A stretch of 64,000 bases of DNA from contig NZ_MPDJ01000003.1 of NCBI RefSeq assembly GCF_001881565.1, forward strand, positions 148,301 to 212,300, in the 5' to 3' direction. Shown here piece after piece: positions 1 through 7,420 of this stretch (position 1 is its first letter; each line of letters starts with the position of its first letter). Source of the stretch: Eisenbergiella tayi (GTDB lineage: Bacteria > Bacillota > Clostridia > Lachnospirales > Lachnospiraceae). A program made the translations under genes and the position numbers. The notes below the pieces were generated by a model. That model did no database searches and was not told where the DNA came from. It saw only the letters and a program-made list of their open reading frames with translations.

Positions 1-232
1 CCATGGCAGATAAAGGTCCTGTGAACCCCCATACCGGCGCGCGGAGGGCATGGCTGGGGCAGACGGGCTCCATAAACACGCCGCAGGGACTTACCGGTTC
101 ATTGTTTTTCAACAGGGAAGGTTTACGAAGAGGGGATTTTATTTTTTTATAAGAATGTGTTATACTAATCCCCATATAAGCTGGAGATGGGCCGTAGGTT
201 GATATATTACCTGGTATGGAAGGAGGCTTTCT
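1..232. promoter_or_regulatory. Leader and promoter of the LCP gene
   Basis: No open reading frame of credible length is seen in this stretch. An extended -10 element (TG at 158-159, TATACT at 161-166) stands about 65 bases before the LCP start codon; the -35 region is weak. A strong AAGGAGG ribosome binding site precedes the ATG at 233. The first 120 bases are G-rich and non-coding, and nothing further can be identified there. Confidence 0.5.
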
Positions 233-1714
233 ATGAGCAGGGAAAACGGGAATGAAATGGAGCAGATTCAGAAAAATCTGGAGCGGTTCCTGGACAGAGA
301 AGTGGAGAAGTACGAAAAAGGGGAAGCCGGTTATCGGGGTGATGTGGATATGGATGAGGCGGAATACGAGGAGGAGTCTTTGTATGAGGACGAGGCTGAG
401 TATGATGAGGAATCGGAGTACGGGGACGAAGAGGAATATGACGGGGAGCCGGAATATGAGGACGAAGAGGAATATGACGAGGAGCCGGAATATGACGACG
501 AGGGGGAGTATGACGGGGAACCGGAATATGAGGATGAGCGGGAAGATGAGGAACCGGAATACGACGAGGAGCTGTATGATGAGGAAGAGGAGCCTTTGTA
601 TGAAGAGGAACGGTACGGCGGGAGGCGTCCGGGGCATCGCAGGTATGATGAGCCTGAGCGTGCTGTGAGGAAAGATAAGGGCAGAGAAAAACCAAAGAAG
701 GAAAAACGGAAGCGGGAGGAGGATAAACACGCCGTAATGAGCAGGGATAAGAAGAAAAATGGAAAGAAGAAATCCCGGGGGAAAAAGGTTTTAACGGTTC
801 TGGCGGTGCTTCTGGTACTTTTTGGAGTAGTTTGGTATCTGGCAATCGGAAGTATTTACGGGAAAATGAGATACAGCAGGGTGGAAACGCTTGCCGGGGA
901 GCCTTTGAAGGAAAATGGTGTGGTTAATATTCTGCTGATTGGAAGTGATTCCCGGACGGAGGGGGATGACGGGCGATCAGATGCCATGATTCTTCTTTCT
1001 GTCAGCAGTAAGACCAGGACGATCCATATGACTTCCCTGCTGCGGGATATGTATGTGGATATTCCTGGGCGGGACGGCAACAGGCTGAATGCGGCTTATT
1101 CCTTTGGAGGGCCGGAGCTTTTGCTGGAAACGGTAAAGCAGAATCTGGGAATTGAGGTAAACAGGTATGCGGTGGTAAATTTCCAGGCTTTTGCAAATCT
1201 TGTGGATGCGGTGAACGGAGTGGATCTGGAGCTGACAAATGAAGAAGTGAAATGGGTGAATGCTTATTTGAACGAGTATAACGAGCTTCGGGGAATGCCC
1301 ATGGAGACGGACTATCTGGATACCTCTTTAAGCGGGATGATACATCTGAACGGGGCGCAGTCTCTGGCATACAGCAGAAACCGTTTTATTGGAACGGATT
1401 TCGGCCGGACGGAGAGGCAGAGAAAGGTGCTTTCCGCCGTGATGAAAAAGCTTCCGGCGGCTTTGGTAACTAATCCGAACGGATTGATCAATGGCCTGTT
1501 TCCCAATCTGACTACGAATCTGACTCAGACGGAATGTCTGCGGCTGAGCCTGATGGGGGGAAAGCTGCTGACCTATGATATCGTTCAGGAGAGTATTCCT
1601 CTGGAAGGGACGTATTCCAGTGTCACAATCAGAGGGATGGATGTCCTTCAGGTGGATTTTGACAGGAACAGGGCTTATCTGCAGGAACAGCTTTATGGTA
1701 AAAAGACACAGTAA
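233..1714 (+). CDS. LytR-CpsA-Psr (LCP) family protein with acidic repeat tail
   Basis: 493-aa membrane-anchored protein. LCP enzymes attach anionic glycopolymers such as teichoic acids or capsule to peptidoglycan, outside the cell. Residues 1-180 are cytoplasmic and highly charged: residues about 37-125 are a Glu/Asp/Tyr-rich tandem repeat with a period near 12 residues (units like EYDGEPEYED), followed by a Lys/Arg-rich stretch. A single transmembrane helix lies at about 184-206. The LCP catalytic domain follows from about residue 230, with the family signatures NILLIGSDSR, RSDAMILLS and SLLRDMYVDIPG and a later Arg-containing AYSRNRF segment. The start is fixed by an AAGGAGG site. The gene stands alone and is followed by a terminator. 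The catalytic domain is of ordinary size; the cytoplasmic tail is unusually long and acidic. Confidence 0.9.
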   Translation: MSRENGNEMEQIQKNLERFLDREVEKYEKGEAGYRGDVDMDEAEYEEESLYEDEAEYDEESEYGDEEEYDGEPEYEDEEEYDEEPEYDDEGEYDGEPEYEDEREDEEPEYDEELYDEEEEPLYEEERYGGRRPGHRRYDEPERAVRKDKGREKPKKEKRKREEDKHAVMSRDKKKNGKKKSRGKKVLTVLAVLLVLFGVVWYLAIGSIYGKMRYSRVETLAGEPLKENGVVNILLIGSDSRTEGDDGRSDAMILLSVSSKTRTIHMTSLLRDMYVDIPGRDGNRLNAAYSFGGPELLLETVKQNLGIEVNRYAVVNFQAFANLVDAVNGVDLELTNEEVKWVNAYLNEYNELRGMPMETDYLDTSLSGMIHLNGAQSLAYSRNRFIGTDFGRTERQRKVLSAVMKKLPAALVTNPNGLINGLFPNLTTNLTQTECLRLSLMGGKLLTYDIVQESIPLEGTYSSVTIRGMDVLQVDFDRNRAYLQEQLYGKKTQ

Positions 1715-1760
1715 AAAAATGCAGTAAAAAAGAGGATAACAGGTTATCTGGCTGCAGTAA

Positions 1761-1802
1761 AAAGATGGCGGATTCCCGGATATGGGGCCGCTGTCTTTTT
1801 TT
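1761..1802 (+). terminator. Rho-independent terminator after the LCP gene
   Basis: Stem of 11 pairs (1761-1771 with 1788-1798, including two G-T wobbles) followed by a run of T residues. It separates the LCP gene from carbohydrate locus 1. Confidence 0.7.
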
Positions 1803-1999
1803 GTAAGGCTGTTTTGGGGGCTGAAAAACTGAGGCAGGATTGTTTGCCGGAATATGAATGAAATCAGGAAATCACAGGTAGACTTTATTCATAAATGTAA
1901 AATCCTATAGATTTATTTTACATTTGTGGAGTGATGTAAGCAGAATATTTGTATAATATTTACATCATGTTTATTATCTGCAAAAACTAAAATAAAATA

Positions 2000-2028
2000 T
2001 TGACAATTTAACACGTGTATGCTATCTT
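2000..2028 (+). promoter_or_regulatory. Main promoter of carbohydrate locus 1
   Basis: TTGACA at 2000-2005, a 17-base spacer, and TATCTT at 2023-2028. An ACACGTGT-centred operator fills the spacer, so a bound LacI-type repressor would occlude RNA polymerase. Confidence 0.75.
2007..2020. promoter_or_regulatory. Candidate LacI-family operator O1
   Basis: Sequence TTTAACACGTGTAT, with the palindrome ACACGTGT at 2011-2018. It lies between the -35 and -10 boxes. The central CG step is typical of LacI-family operators. Two LacI genes with matching recognition helices lie in or next to this operon. Confidence 0.65.
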
Positions 2029-2078
2029 TGTATTAACAACAAAACACAACGATTAAATCTCTTTTTTTTGAAAGAAAA

Positions 2079-2093
2079 TTTAACACGTGTAAA
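2079..2093. promoter_or_regulatory. Candidate LacI-family operator O2
   Basis: Sequence TTTAACACGTGTAAA, sharing a 13-base identity with O1. Its palindrome ACACGTGT at 2083-2090 starts exactly 72 bases after the one in O1, close to seven helical turns, which would allow looping by a tetramer or roadblock action. It ends just before the ribosome binding site of the first gene. Confidence 0.65.
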
Positions 2094-2106
2094 ACAGGAG
2101 GAAAAA

Positions 2107-3201
2107 ATGACACAGCAACAATATTTCGAGGTAATTGAAAAAGTCGAAAAAAACCTTAATGATTTTCTTTATTCATCTGACGACCGGTATCGTAAACATT
2201 TAGTGGATTCACTCGGCTGGACGCCGGTGCAGGCCAAACGTTTTTCCTGCTGGGACTGGACTCACGGAGTAGGGCTTTATGGAATATATAAGCTGTATCA
2301 GTACACGAATGATGAAAAACATCTGGATTACATAGAAGCATGGCTGAAGGACAGAATGGAAATCGGCCTGCCGGAGAAGAATGTAAATACGGTAGCTCCG
2401 CTGCTTACAATGGCCTGTGTATATGAGCACCGCCCTAATCAAGAGTATGAAGCGATAATGCGTGAGTGGGCGGAATGGATTATGCATGATATGAAGAGGA
2501 CGAAGGAGGAAGGTCTTCAGCACTGTCATGCGGAGCTGGAAAACAACCAGGAACTCTGGGATGATACCCTGCTGATGACGGTGCTGTTTCTGGCAAAGGC
2601 AGGAAAGGTTTTTGGGCGGCAGGATTATACGGAGGAGGCGATTTACCAGTTCCTGATCCATGTAAAGTATCTGACGAACACAAAGACCGGCCTGTGGTAT
2701 CATGGCTGGACATTTGAGGAAAGAAACAATTTTGCCGGAGCCCTTTGGGGAAGAGGAAATTGCTGGGTGACTATCTTTATTCCGGAATTCCTGGAGATAG
2801 TGGAGCTGCCGCCTTCCATAAGAAAGTACGCTATCTATGTGCTGCAGGGGCAGGTAAAGGCGTTGGAACAGTATCAGGCGTCATCCGGAATGTGGCATAC
2901 GCTGATTGACGATGACACTTCTTATTTGGAATCATCCTGTACAGCCGGTTTTTGCTACGGAATATTGAAAGGCATCAGAAAAGGCTATATTGACAGGGAA
3001 TATGAAGAATGCGGCAGGAAGGCTCTGGAAGCGGTGCTGGAGAAAATCAGCCCGGAGGGAGAGCTGATGGAGGTTTCTTATGGAACAAATGTAGGCAGGA
3101 CATTGGAACATTATAAGGAAATCCCCATGTCTAAGATGCATTATGGACAGGCGCTGGCCATGCTTGTACTGATTGAGGGGCTGGAAGAACATGCGGAGTA
3201 A
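2107..3201 (+). CDS. GH105 unsaturated uronyl (rhamnogalacturonyl) hydrolase
   Basis: 364 aa with no signal peptide, hence probably cytoplasmic. GH105 (YteR-like) enzymes remove the 4,5-unsaturated uronic acid left at the non-reducing end by polysaccharide lyases. The family is recognised from the early FSCWDWTHGVGLYGIY segment, the Trp-rich (alpha/alpha)6-barrel repeats, GLWYHGWTF, ALWGRGNCW and the C-terminal YGTNVG. The start at 2107 is chosen over an in-frame upstream codon at 2068 because CAGGAGG (2095-2101) is correctly spaced and operator O2 overlaps the upstream stretch. It is the first gene of a long operon, 28 bases before the permease gene. Exact substrate cannot be read from sequence. 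Confidence 0.88.
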   Translation: MTQQQYFEVIEKVEKNLNDFLYSSDDRYRKHLVDSLGWTPVQAKRFSCWDWTHGVGLYGIYKLYQYTNDEKHLDYIEAWLKDRMEIGLPEKNVNTVAPLLTMACVYEHRPNQEYEAIMREWAEWIMHDMKRTKEEGLQHCHAELENNQELWDDTLLMTVLFLAKAGKVFGRQDYTEEAIYQFLIHVKYLTNTKTGLWYHGWTFEERNNFAGALWGRGNCWVTIFIPEFLEIVELPPSIRKYAIYVLQGQVKALEQYQASSGMWHTLIDDDTSYLESSCTAGFCYGILKGIRKGYIDREYEECGRKALEAVLEKISPEGELMEVSYGTNVGRTLEHYKEIPMSKMHYGQALAMLVLIEGLEEHAE

Positions 3202-3229
3202 GACCGGTCATGTGGAATAGGAGGAAAAG

Positions 3230-4114
3230 TTGAAAGGTAAAAAAATTAGTCTCTATATTATGTTGTTTATCCCCATTATTTATTTTATCGTTTTTCATTA
3301 TCTTCCATTGGGGGGAATTGTCGTTGCCTTTAAACAGTACAATATTTTCCAGGGGATATGGGACAGCCCATGGGTGGGGCTGGCTCACTTTAAGGAAGTG
3401 TTTGCATCCGGCGAGTTCCGGACGGCCCTGAAAAATACCATAGTTTTAAATCTGGGTGAGTTGTTTATCACTTTCCCGTTCCCGATTGTCCTGGCCGTGC
3501 TTTTGAATGAAATGAGCAACCAGAGGATGAAAAAACTGACACAGACCGTTCTTTATCTTCCCCACTTCCTGTCTATGGTTGTAATTGCCGGTATTGTATA
3601 CCAGGTATTCGGAACCAGCGGAATAGTCAATAATGTACTTTCTTCTTTTCATATAGGGCCTGTTAACTTCGTGGGGGATTCTTCGAAGTGGCGTGCGATT
3701 TACTGGGGGACCGGCATCTGGATGGGAGCCGGATATGGAATGATTGTTTATCTGGCCGCCATGGCGGGAATCAACGTCGAGCTTTACGATGCGGCTTATA
3801 TGGACGGGGCCGGACGGTGGAAACGTATCTGGCATGTGACGCTTCCACAGATCAGGCCGACGGTTGTCACCATGACCATAATGAATGTGGGAAAAATCCT
3901 GTCCATCAGTTTTGAACGCCCGTACCTGATGGGAAATGTGCTTGTCCAGGATGTTTCTTCCGTTATCAGCACCTACGTGTATTCCGTGGGTCTGCAGGCG
4001 GGAAGATATGATTTTGCAACCGCGGTCGGATTGTTCCAGTCGATTGTCGCGGTATGTATGGTGGTGGCGGCCAATCAGGTTGCCAAGAGACTCGGAGAGG
4101 AGGGAATCATGTAA
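3230..4114 (+). CDS. ABC sugar transporter permease, LplB/YteP type
   Basis: 294-aa inner-membrane permease, one half of the translocation pore of a carbohydrate ABC importer (CUT1, LplB/YteP/YesP group). About six transmembrane segments are visible, starting with SLYIMLFIPIIYFIVFHYLP. The cytoplasmic EAA-type loop that docks the ATPase reads LYDAAYMDGAGRWKRIWHVTLP at about residues 184-205. It uses a TTG start preceded by GGAGG. It shares the TAATG junction with the next permease. No ATPase gene lies nearby; this group commonly borrows a shared MsmX-like ATPase encoded elsewhere. Confidence 0.9.
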   Translation: MKGKKISLYIMLFIPIIYFIVFHYLPLGGIVVAFKQYNIFQGIWDSPWVGLAHFKEVFASGEFRTALKNTIVLNLGELFITFPFPIVLAVLLNEMSNQRMKKLTQTVLYLPHFLSMVVIAGIVYQVFGTSGIVNNVLSSFHIGPVNFVGDSSKWRAIYWGTGIWMGAGYGMIVYLAAMAGINVELYDAAYMDGAGRWKRIWHVTLPQIRPTVVTMTIMNVGKILSISFERPYLMGNVLVQDVSSVISTYVYSVGLQAGRYDFATAVGLFQSIVAVCMVVAANQVAKRLGEEGIM

Positions 4115-4986
4115 TGAATTCAGTTTATGATAAAAAATGGAGCCCGTATCAGATAGTAATAACGATTGCCTGTATTCTTATGATTATTGTGACATTGCTC
4201 CCCGTATTGAATATCGTGGCGATTTCCCTCAGCGGCAAAAATGCGATTGCGAAGGGGCTTGTGGGTGTCTGGCCAAAGGAATTTACCCTGGAAGCTTATA
4301 AAATGGTATTTCAGAACAACAACATTGTACATTCTTTATTTTATTCCGTTTTCCTGACACTTGGCTCCGCATTACTGTCCACCTTTATGACGATATTGGC
4401 GGCGTATCCTCTTTCCAAATCTGATTTAAAGGGGAGACACGTATTCCTGGTCCTGATTACGATTACCATGTATGTGGGCGCGGGCATTGTGCCGAATTAC
4501 CTGCTTGTAAAAGAACTGCATCTGATGAATACGGTCTGGGCTCTGGTCCTGCCCGGAATGATCAGTCCGTTCAACCTGATAATCCTGCGCACGTTCTTTT
4601 CAGGGATTAATAAGGCACTGTATGAAGCGGCCTATATGGACGGGTGCGGAGAATGGGGATGTCTGTTCCGGATCACGATTCCGCTGTCCCTGCCTTCTAT
4701 TTTCACCATCATGCTGTTTTATGCGATTTCCAGATGGAACGGCATTACCGACGTATTGTACTACATCAACAAGACGGAGCTGTATACCTTACAGTATCAG
4801 CTTAAGCTCCTGCTGGATACGTTGTCGATTACATATAACCCGGAGGAAATGGCGACAGTGCTTGTGGCGCCGGAGAATGTCAAGTCCTCAACCATTGTGT
4901 TTGCCATGGTTCCCATGCTGATTGTATATCCCTTTGTGCAGAAGTATTTCACCAAGGGCGTTATGATTGGAGGCGTTAAAGAATAA
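4114..4986 (+). CDS. ABC sugar transporter permease, LplC/YtcP type
   Basis: 290-aa partner permease of the preceding gene (CUT1 family). It shows transmembrane helices from residue about 15, the EAA loop LYEAAYMDGCGEWGCLFRITIP, and the typical C-terminus YPFVQKYFTKGVMIGGVKE of LplC/YtcP permeases. Its ATG overlaps the stop codon of the upstream permease by one base (TAATG). GAGAGGAGGG provides the ribosome binding site and fixes 4114 rather than an earlier in-frame codon. Together with the lipoprotein at 9713 it makes the importer of locus 1. Confidence 0.9.
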   Translation: MNSVYDKKWSPYQIVITIACILMIIVTLLPVLNIVAISLSGKNAIAKGLVGVWPKEFTLEAYKMVFQNNNIVHSLFYSVFLTLGSALLSTFMTILAAYPLSKSDLKGRHVFLVLITITMYVGAGIVPNYLLVKELHLMNTVWALVLPGMISPFNLIILRTFFSGINKALYEAAYMDGCGEWGCLFRITIPLSLPSIFTIMLFYAISRWNGITDVLYYINKTELYTLQYQLKLLLDTLSITYNPEEMATVLVAPENVKSSTIVFAMVPMLIVYPFVQKYFTKGVMIGGVKE

Positions 4987-5017
4987 GGTGGCAGGAAGAA
5001 AAGCAGAGGCAGCGGCG

Positions 5018-7420
5018 ATGCAGAGTAAAGGTTTGAATTATACCGTTAAAAAAGGGGAATATGTTTCAAACTGGCTTACCAGTGATGTGATAGAAATCCC
5101 TTTCGAGGCCGGAATGGTGCCGACCGTATTTGAAAACTATCACCCGGGCGCCAGTGTGAAAAGGGCGGATGGGAAAGAACGCACTTCACCGGCGAAGGAT
5201 GAATTTTTGGAACGGGGCGATTTTAAAAAGAGCGGCTATCCGGAAGACATAGCTATGGACAGGCTGTATTACCCCTTTCAGACGAAAAAAGTGGATTTTT
5301 CCGATTTCTGGAGCTTCCCCCATGACATTCGTTTTTATGCGAGAGTATATGTGAACTGCAGGACGGACTGTACATGGCGGGTGGAGTTGTCCACCTGCGG
5401 CGGGATGAAGGTATGGGTTCAGGGCAGAGAGGAAGCTTCTTTTTTTCCATATGAATCCAATATAGAAGCCAGGCAGGAAACAGAGCTTTTTCTGCGGGCG
5501 GGAACGAACGAAATCGTGGTTGGGTGCAGCAATTACGGAGAACGAAATATCATTTTTAACTTTGGAATCAAGAACCTGTCGGAAGAAGAACTGGAATTTT
5601 CCCTTCCCGTGTCTGCGGATATCCGTGCCGTACAGTCTGTACATAGAAGTCTTGCCTCCATGTATCTGGATCGGCTGACTTATGAAGAGGGCAGGATTAC
5701 GATTTGTACGGATTATCCTTTTGAGAAGGACACGGTGATTGAGGTGAAGGCCGGAGACGTGAAAAAGAGAAAGGAGGTGAAGGCCGGGAGCGGTGAAGTG
5801 ATATGGGGAGATACAGATGAGCTTCCTATTGGTTACTATGAATTTACAGTCTGCAGCGAGGTGGAAGGGGTTTCCCTGAGCACTGCTCTTGGGGCGGAAG
5901 TATTTCCGAAACGCCTGGAGTACCGTTTTACACCGGACACTGTGGAGGAACGTAAAAAAGCGGCGCTGGATTTTATTATCAGCAGCACGCCGAAGAGCTT
6001 TGAGCAGTATATTGCGCATCTGGCCCGCGGACAGAATCTGTATGAGGAGTACAGGAGCTGCTGTGAAGAGTATGTGGAATTTGTCCGCAGAAGAGGTGAC
6101 TGTTCGGACTTCCGGGTTGTGAAGCTTTTGTGGGTGCTGATTAAGTTCGGCCATCTGCTTACGGAAGAGCAGAGGGCATACTTCAGGGAGGTATGCATCG
6201 GTTTCCGATATTGGTTTGACGAGCCGGGAAATGACGCCATGTGGTTTTTCAGTGAAAACCATGCGCTGTGTTTCCATACGGCGCAGATGCTGGCGGGAGA
6301 GCTGTATCCGGAGGAGGTTTTTACCAACAGCGGTTTTACGGGACGGGAGCAGAGCGCGAGAGCCAAGAGGCTTATCGTGGAGTGGCTGCAAAAGCTTTTG
6401 GATTTCGGATACAACGAGTGGAATTCTCCCTGTTATATTCCGGTGGATATGTTAAGCTACGTTTCCCTGCTCGTACTTTGCAGGGATGAAGAGGTGAAAG
6501 AGCTTGCCGGGCGGGCATTGGACTATACGTATGAAATATTTGCTGAAAACAGTTTTCACGGGCTTTTGGCAGGTGCCTGCGGCAGGATATACACAAAAGA
6601 GCTTCTTGCCAATAAGAATCTGGAAACAAACCCGCTTATGTGGCTTGCCTGGGGGGAAGGCTGTCTGAACGGCCGTGTGGATCCTCTTATTTTCCTGGCG
6701 CTTTCCGATTATCAGCCGCCGGAAAAGCTGGGAGAGGCGGCATGCTGGAATAAGGAAAAGCCTTTTACCGTACAGAGGCTGCAGGGTACCATGGAGGTAC
6801 CGACAACTATATATAAGACAAAGAACTATAGTATCGCTTCCTGTGTGACGCCGAGAACGGGAGGGCCGGGATCGCAGGAGCTGCTGATGAACGTATTTTT
6901 GAAGGATTACCGTTCCCGTATCTGGATCAATCATCCGGGAGAACGGAAGATATTCGGAATCCGCAGGCCGGGATATTTTAACGGCAACGGTCTCACCCCT
7001 TTGGTGAGCCAGCAGAAAAATGTGGTGGTGCTGAGCTATCAGTTCTGTGATAAGCTGCTGGATTACGCAGAAGCGGATTTTACGCATATGTTCTGTGATA
7101 TGAGTGTCTGCGACGAGACAGAAGTGAGGGAACACTGGGCGTTCCTGCGAAGAGGTGATGCCTATCTGGCGGTATATGCGCAGAACGGGCTGTCTGTGAA
7201 CCGGAAGCCTCCGCTGACGGAGAAGGAGCTGCTTTCTCCGGGAATCAATACCAATTGGCTTGTGAAAGCGGCTTCCCGTTCGGAGGCTGGGGATTTTAAG
7301 AGTTTTATTGCGTGGCATATGGCACATACTCCTGTAAAGGAGAAGGGAAAACTGGTATTCCGGGATATGACTTACGGACAGATGGAGTTTGAAACGATGA
7401 AGGAGACTTTTTATGCCTGA
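5018..7420 (+). CDS. Large unrecognised carbohydrate-locus protein, paralogue A
   Basis: 800 aa, no signal peptide, probably cytoplasmic. I do not recognise the family. It is paralogous to the proteins at 7413 and 14319. Visible layout: an N-terminal beta-rich region containing STCGGMKVWVQG, resembling the jelly-roll sugar-binding domain of GH2-type enzymes; a helical central region with GDCSDFR, DEPGNDAMWFFSENHAL (from residue about 401) and EWNSPCYIP (about 467), suggesting an (alpha/alpha) toroid; and a C-terminal beta region with IWINHPGE (about 637). This layout is common in polysaccharide lyases and some glycoside hydrolases, so an enzyme acting on the imported glycan is likely but unproven. 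The start at 5018 aligns with paralogue B; GTG 4988 and TTG 4967 are alternatives. Confidence 0.7.
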   Translation: MQSKGLNYTVKKGEYVSNWLTSDVIEIPFEAGMVPTVFENYHPGASVKRADGKERTSPAKDEFLERGDFKKSGYPEDIAMDRLYYPFQTKKVDFSDFWSFPHDIRFYARVYVNCRTDCTWRVELSTCGGMKVWVQGREEASFFPYESNIEARQETELFLRAGTNEIVVGCSNYGERNIIFNFGIKNLSEEELEFSLPVSADIRAVQSVHRSLASMYLDRLTYEEGRITICTDYPFEKDTVIEVKAGDVKKRKEVKAGSGEVIWGDTDELPIGYYEFTVCSEVEGVSLSTALGAEVFPKRLEYRFTPDTVEERKKAALDFIISSTPKSFEQYIAHLARGQNLYEEYRSCCEEYVEFVRRRGDCSDFRVVKLLWVLIKFGHLLTEEQRAYFREVCIGFRYWFDEPGNDAMWFFSENHALCFHTAQMLAGELYPEEVFTNSGFTGREQSARAKRLIVEWLQKLLDFGYNEWNSPCYIPVDMLSYVSLLVLCRDEEVKELAGRALDYTYEIFAENSFHGLLAGACGRIYTKELLANKNLETNPLMWLAWGEGCLNGRVDPLIFLALSDYQPPEKLGEAACWNKEKPFTVQRLQGTMEVPTTIYKTKNYSIASCVTPRTGGPGSQELLMNVFLKDYRSRIWINHPGERKIFGIRRPGYFNGNGLTPLVSQQKNVVVLSYQFCDKLLDYAEADFTHMFCDMSVCDETEVREHWAFLRRGDAYLAVYAQNGLSVNRKPPLTEKELLSPGINTNWLVKAASRSEAGDFKSFIAWHMAHTPVKEKGKLVFRDMTYGQMEFETMKETFYA

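Larger units (their letters stand above)
1803..2106 (+). promoter_or_regulatory. Regulatory region of carbohydrate locus 1
   Basis: About 300 non-coding bases. Two AT-rich inverted repeats built on a TGTAAA/TTTACA theme occur: AAATGTAAAAT at 1893-1903 pairs with 1915-1925, and GATGTAA at 1933-1939 pairs with TTACATC at 1960-1966. A TATAAT sits at 1952-1957 without a clear -35. The main promoter and the twin LacI-type operators follow from 2000 and are listed separately. Confidence 0.5.

Noticed and set aside
231..845. 204-aa proline/histidine-rich open frame on the minus strand
   Set aside because: It is the antisense reading of the acidic repeat of the LCP gene; low-complexity composition and exact overlap show it is a shadow.
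5186..6391. 401-aa minus-strand open frame inside paralogue A
   Set aside because: Antisense shadow of a well-supported gene with a ribosome binding site and paralogues; no domain recognised.
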